From Nitrospinota bacterium (GTDB lineage Bacteria > JADFOP01 > DATKYB01), in the NCBI GenBank assembly GCA_035528715.1, contig DATKYB010000067.1, positions 1 through 21,504 on the forward strand: a stretch of 21,504 nucleotides of DNA, given 5' to 3'. Shown here one piece after another: positions 21,346 through 21,504 of the stretch (position 1 is the stretch's first letter; every line of letters begins with the position of its first letter). Under the pieces are notes generated by a model. That model ran no database searches, had not been told where the DNA came from, and saw only the letters and a program-made list of their open reading frames with translations. The position numbers and the translations under genes were made by a program.

Positions 21346-21504
21346 TTATAGATTAATTAAAACAGAGAATGAGAAGCGGTTCAACGATTTTTTTCAAAGA
21401 AAGGGGGTGAAAAGTTAATTTAGAATCAGCTTTTCTTTTAAAAATAAAGAACTTAAGGAGCAGGTATTATTAAATAACCTGATCCAAAAAAATAACGTAT
21501 TAGA

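Larger units (their letters stand above)
21046..21504. other. 459-base stretch without a complete gene
   Basis: The stretch is AT-rich. It holds a promoter candidate for each strand and, at its right end, AAAGGGGGTG and AAGGAG (21455-21460). A plus-strand frame from 21431 to the edge, FRISFSFKNKELKEQVLLNN in part, stays open but has no standard start. It may be the start of a gene outside the window; nothing more can be supported. Confidence 0.4.

Overview
The window is AT-rich (mid-to-upper thirties percent GC by eye, not counted). It comes from a Gram-negative bacterial chromosome: it has Mpl/LdcA murein recycling, lipoprotein and Sec signal peptides, a TRAP transporter and a Wzz-like membrane protein. 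The mix of a SplB-like radical SAM enzyme, orphan HisF, flavodoxin, nitroreductases, a NapH-like iron-sulfur membrane protein and TRAP uptake fits an anaerobic, Desulfobacterota-like organism. That placement is an inference with low confidence. I see no rRNA, tRNA, CRISPR array, insertion sequence or phage structural gene.

Layout. (1) 1-2305, minus strand: a radical SAM gene cut by the left edge, a 435-aa protein ending in an HPr phosphocarrier domain, and a small Cys-rich ORF. (2) 2367-6724, plus strand: a near-perfect 13-bp dyad containing DnaA-box-like sequences, a good sigma70-type promoter, and a tight five-gene operon. Its genes are LD-carboxypeptidase, an S12 (beta-lactamase-fold) hydrolase, Mpl and two small membrane proteins. 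The first three form a plausible cytoplasmic murein-peptide recycling route, with the S12 enzyme in the place where AmpD would act. (3) 6848-9647, minus: a complete TRAP transporter (dctP-dctQ-dctM order of transcription). (4) 9847-10675, plus: flavodoxin, then a PilZ c-di-GMP-binding protein that appears to start at ATA. (5) 10712-12700, minus: a frameshifted small gene remnant, an AEC-family carrier and an orphan HisF lacking residues that normally couple it to HisH. (6) 12875-16537: a glycine-zipper lipoprotein (plus), a membrane-anchored SagB-type nitroreductase (minus), a VIT/CCC1-like protein (plus) flanked by copies of a short repeat, decayed coding sequence, a second nitroreductase (minus) and an MgtC/SapB protein (minus). 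(7) 16751-18237: a 4-oxalocrotonate tautomerase (plus), a receiver-like protein without the phosphoacceptor Asp (minus) and a short NapH-like [4Fe-4S] membrane protein (plus). (8) 18278-21045, all minus: a small membrane protein, a frameshifted NlpC/P60-like pseudogene, a holin-like membrane protein, a secreted amidohydrolase, two tiny ORFs and a DUF3859 protein. The last 459 bases hold no complete gene but carry a strong outward-facing promoter.

Most genes are ordinary accessory metabolism. The points most worth following up are the murein operon with its dyad, the HPr fusion, the altered HisF, the ATA-start PilZ gene and the several genes caught in decay.
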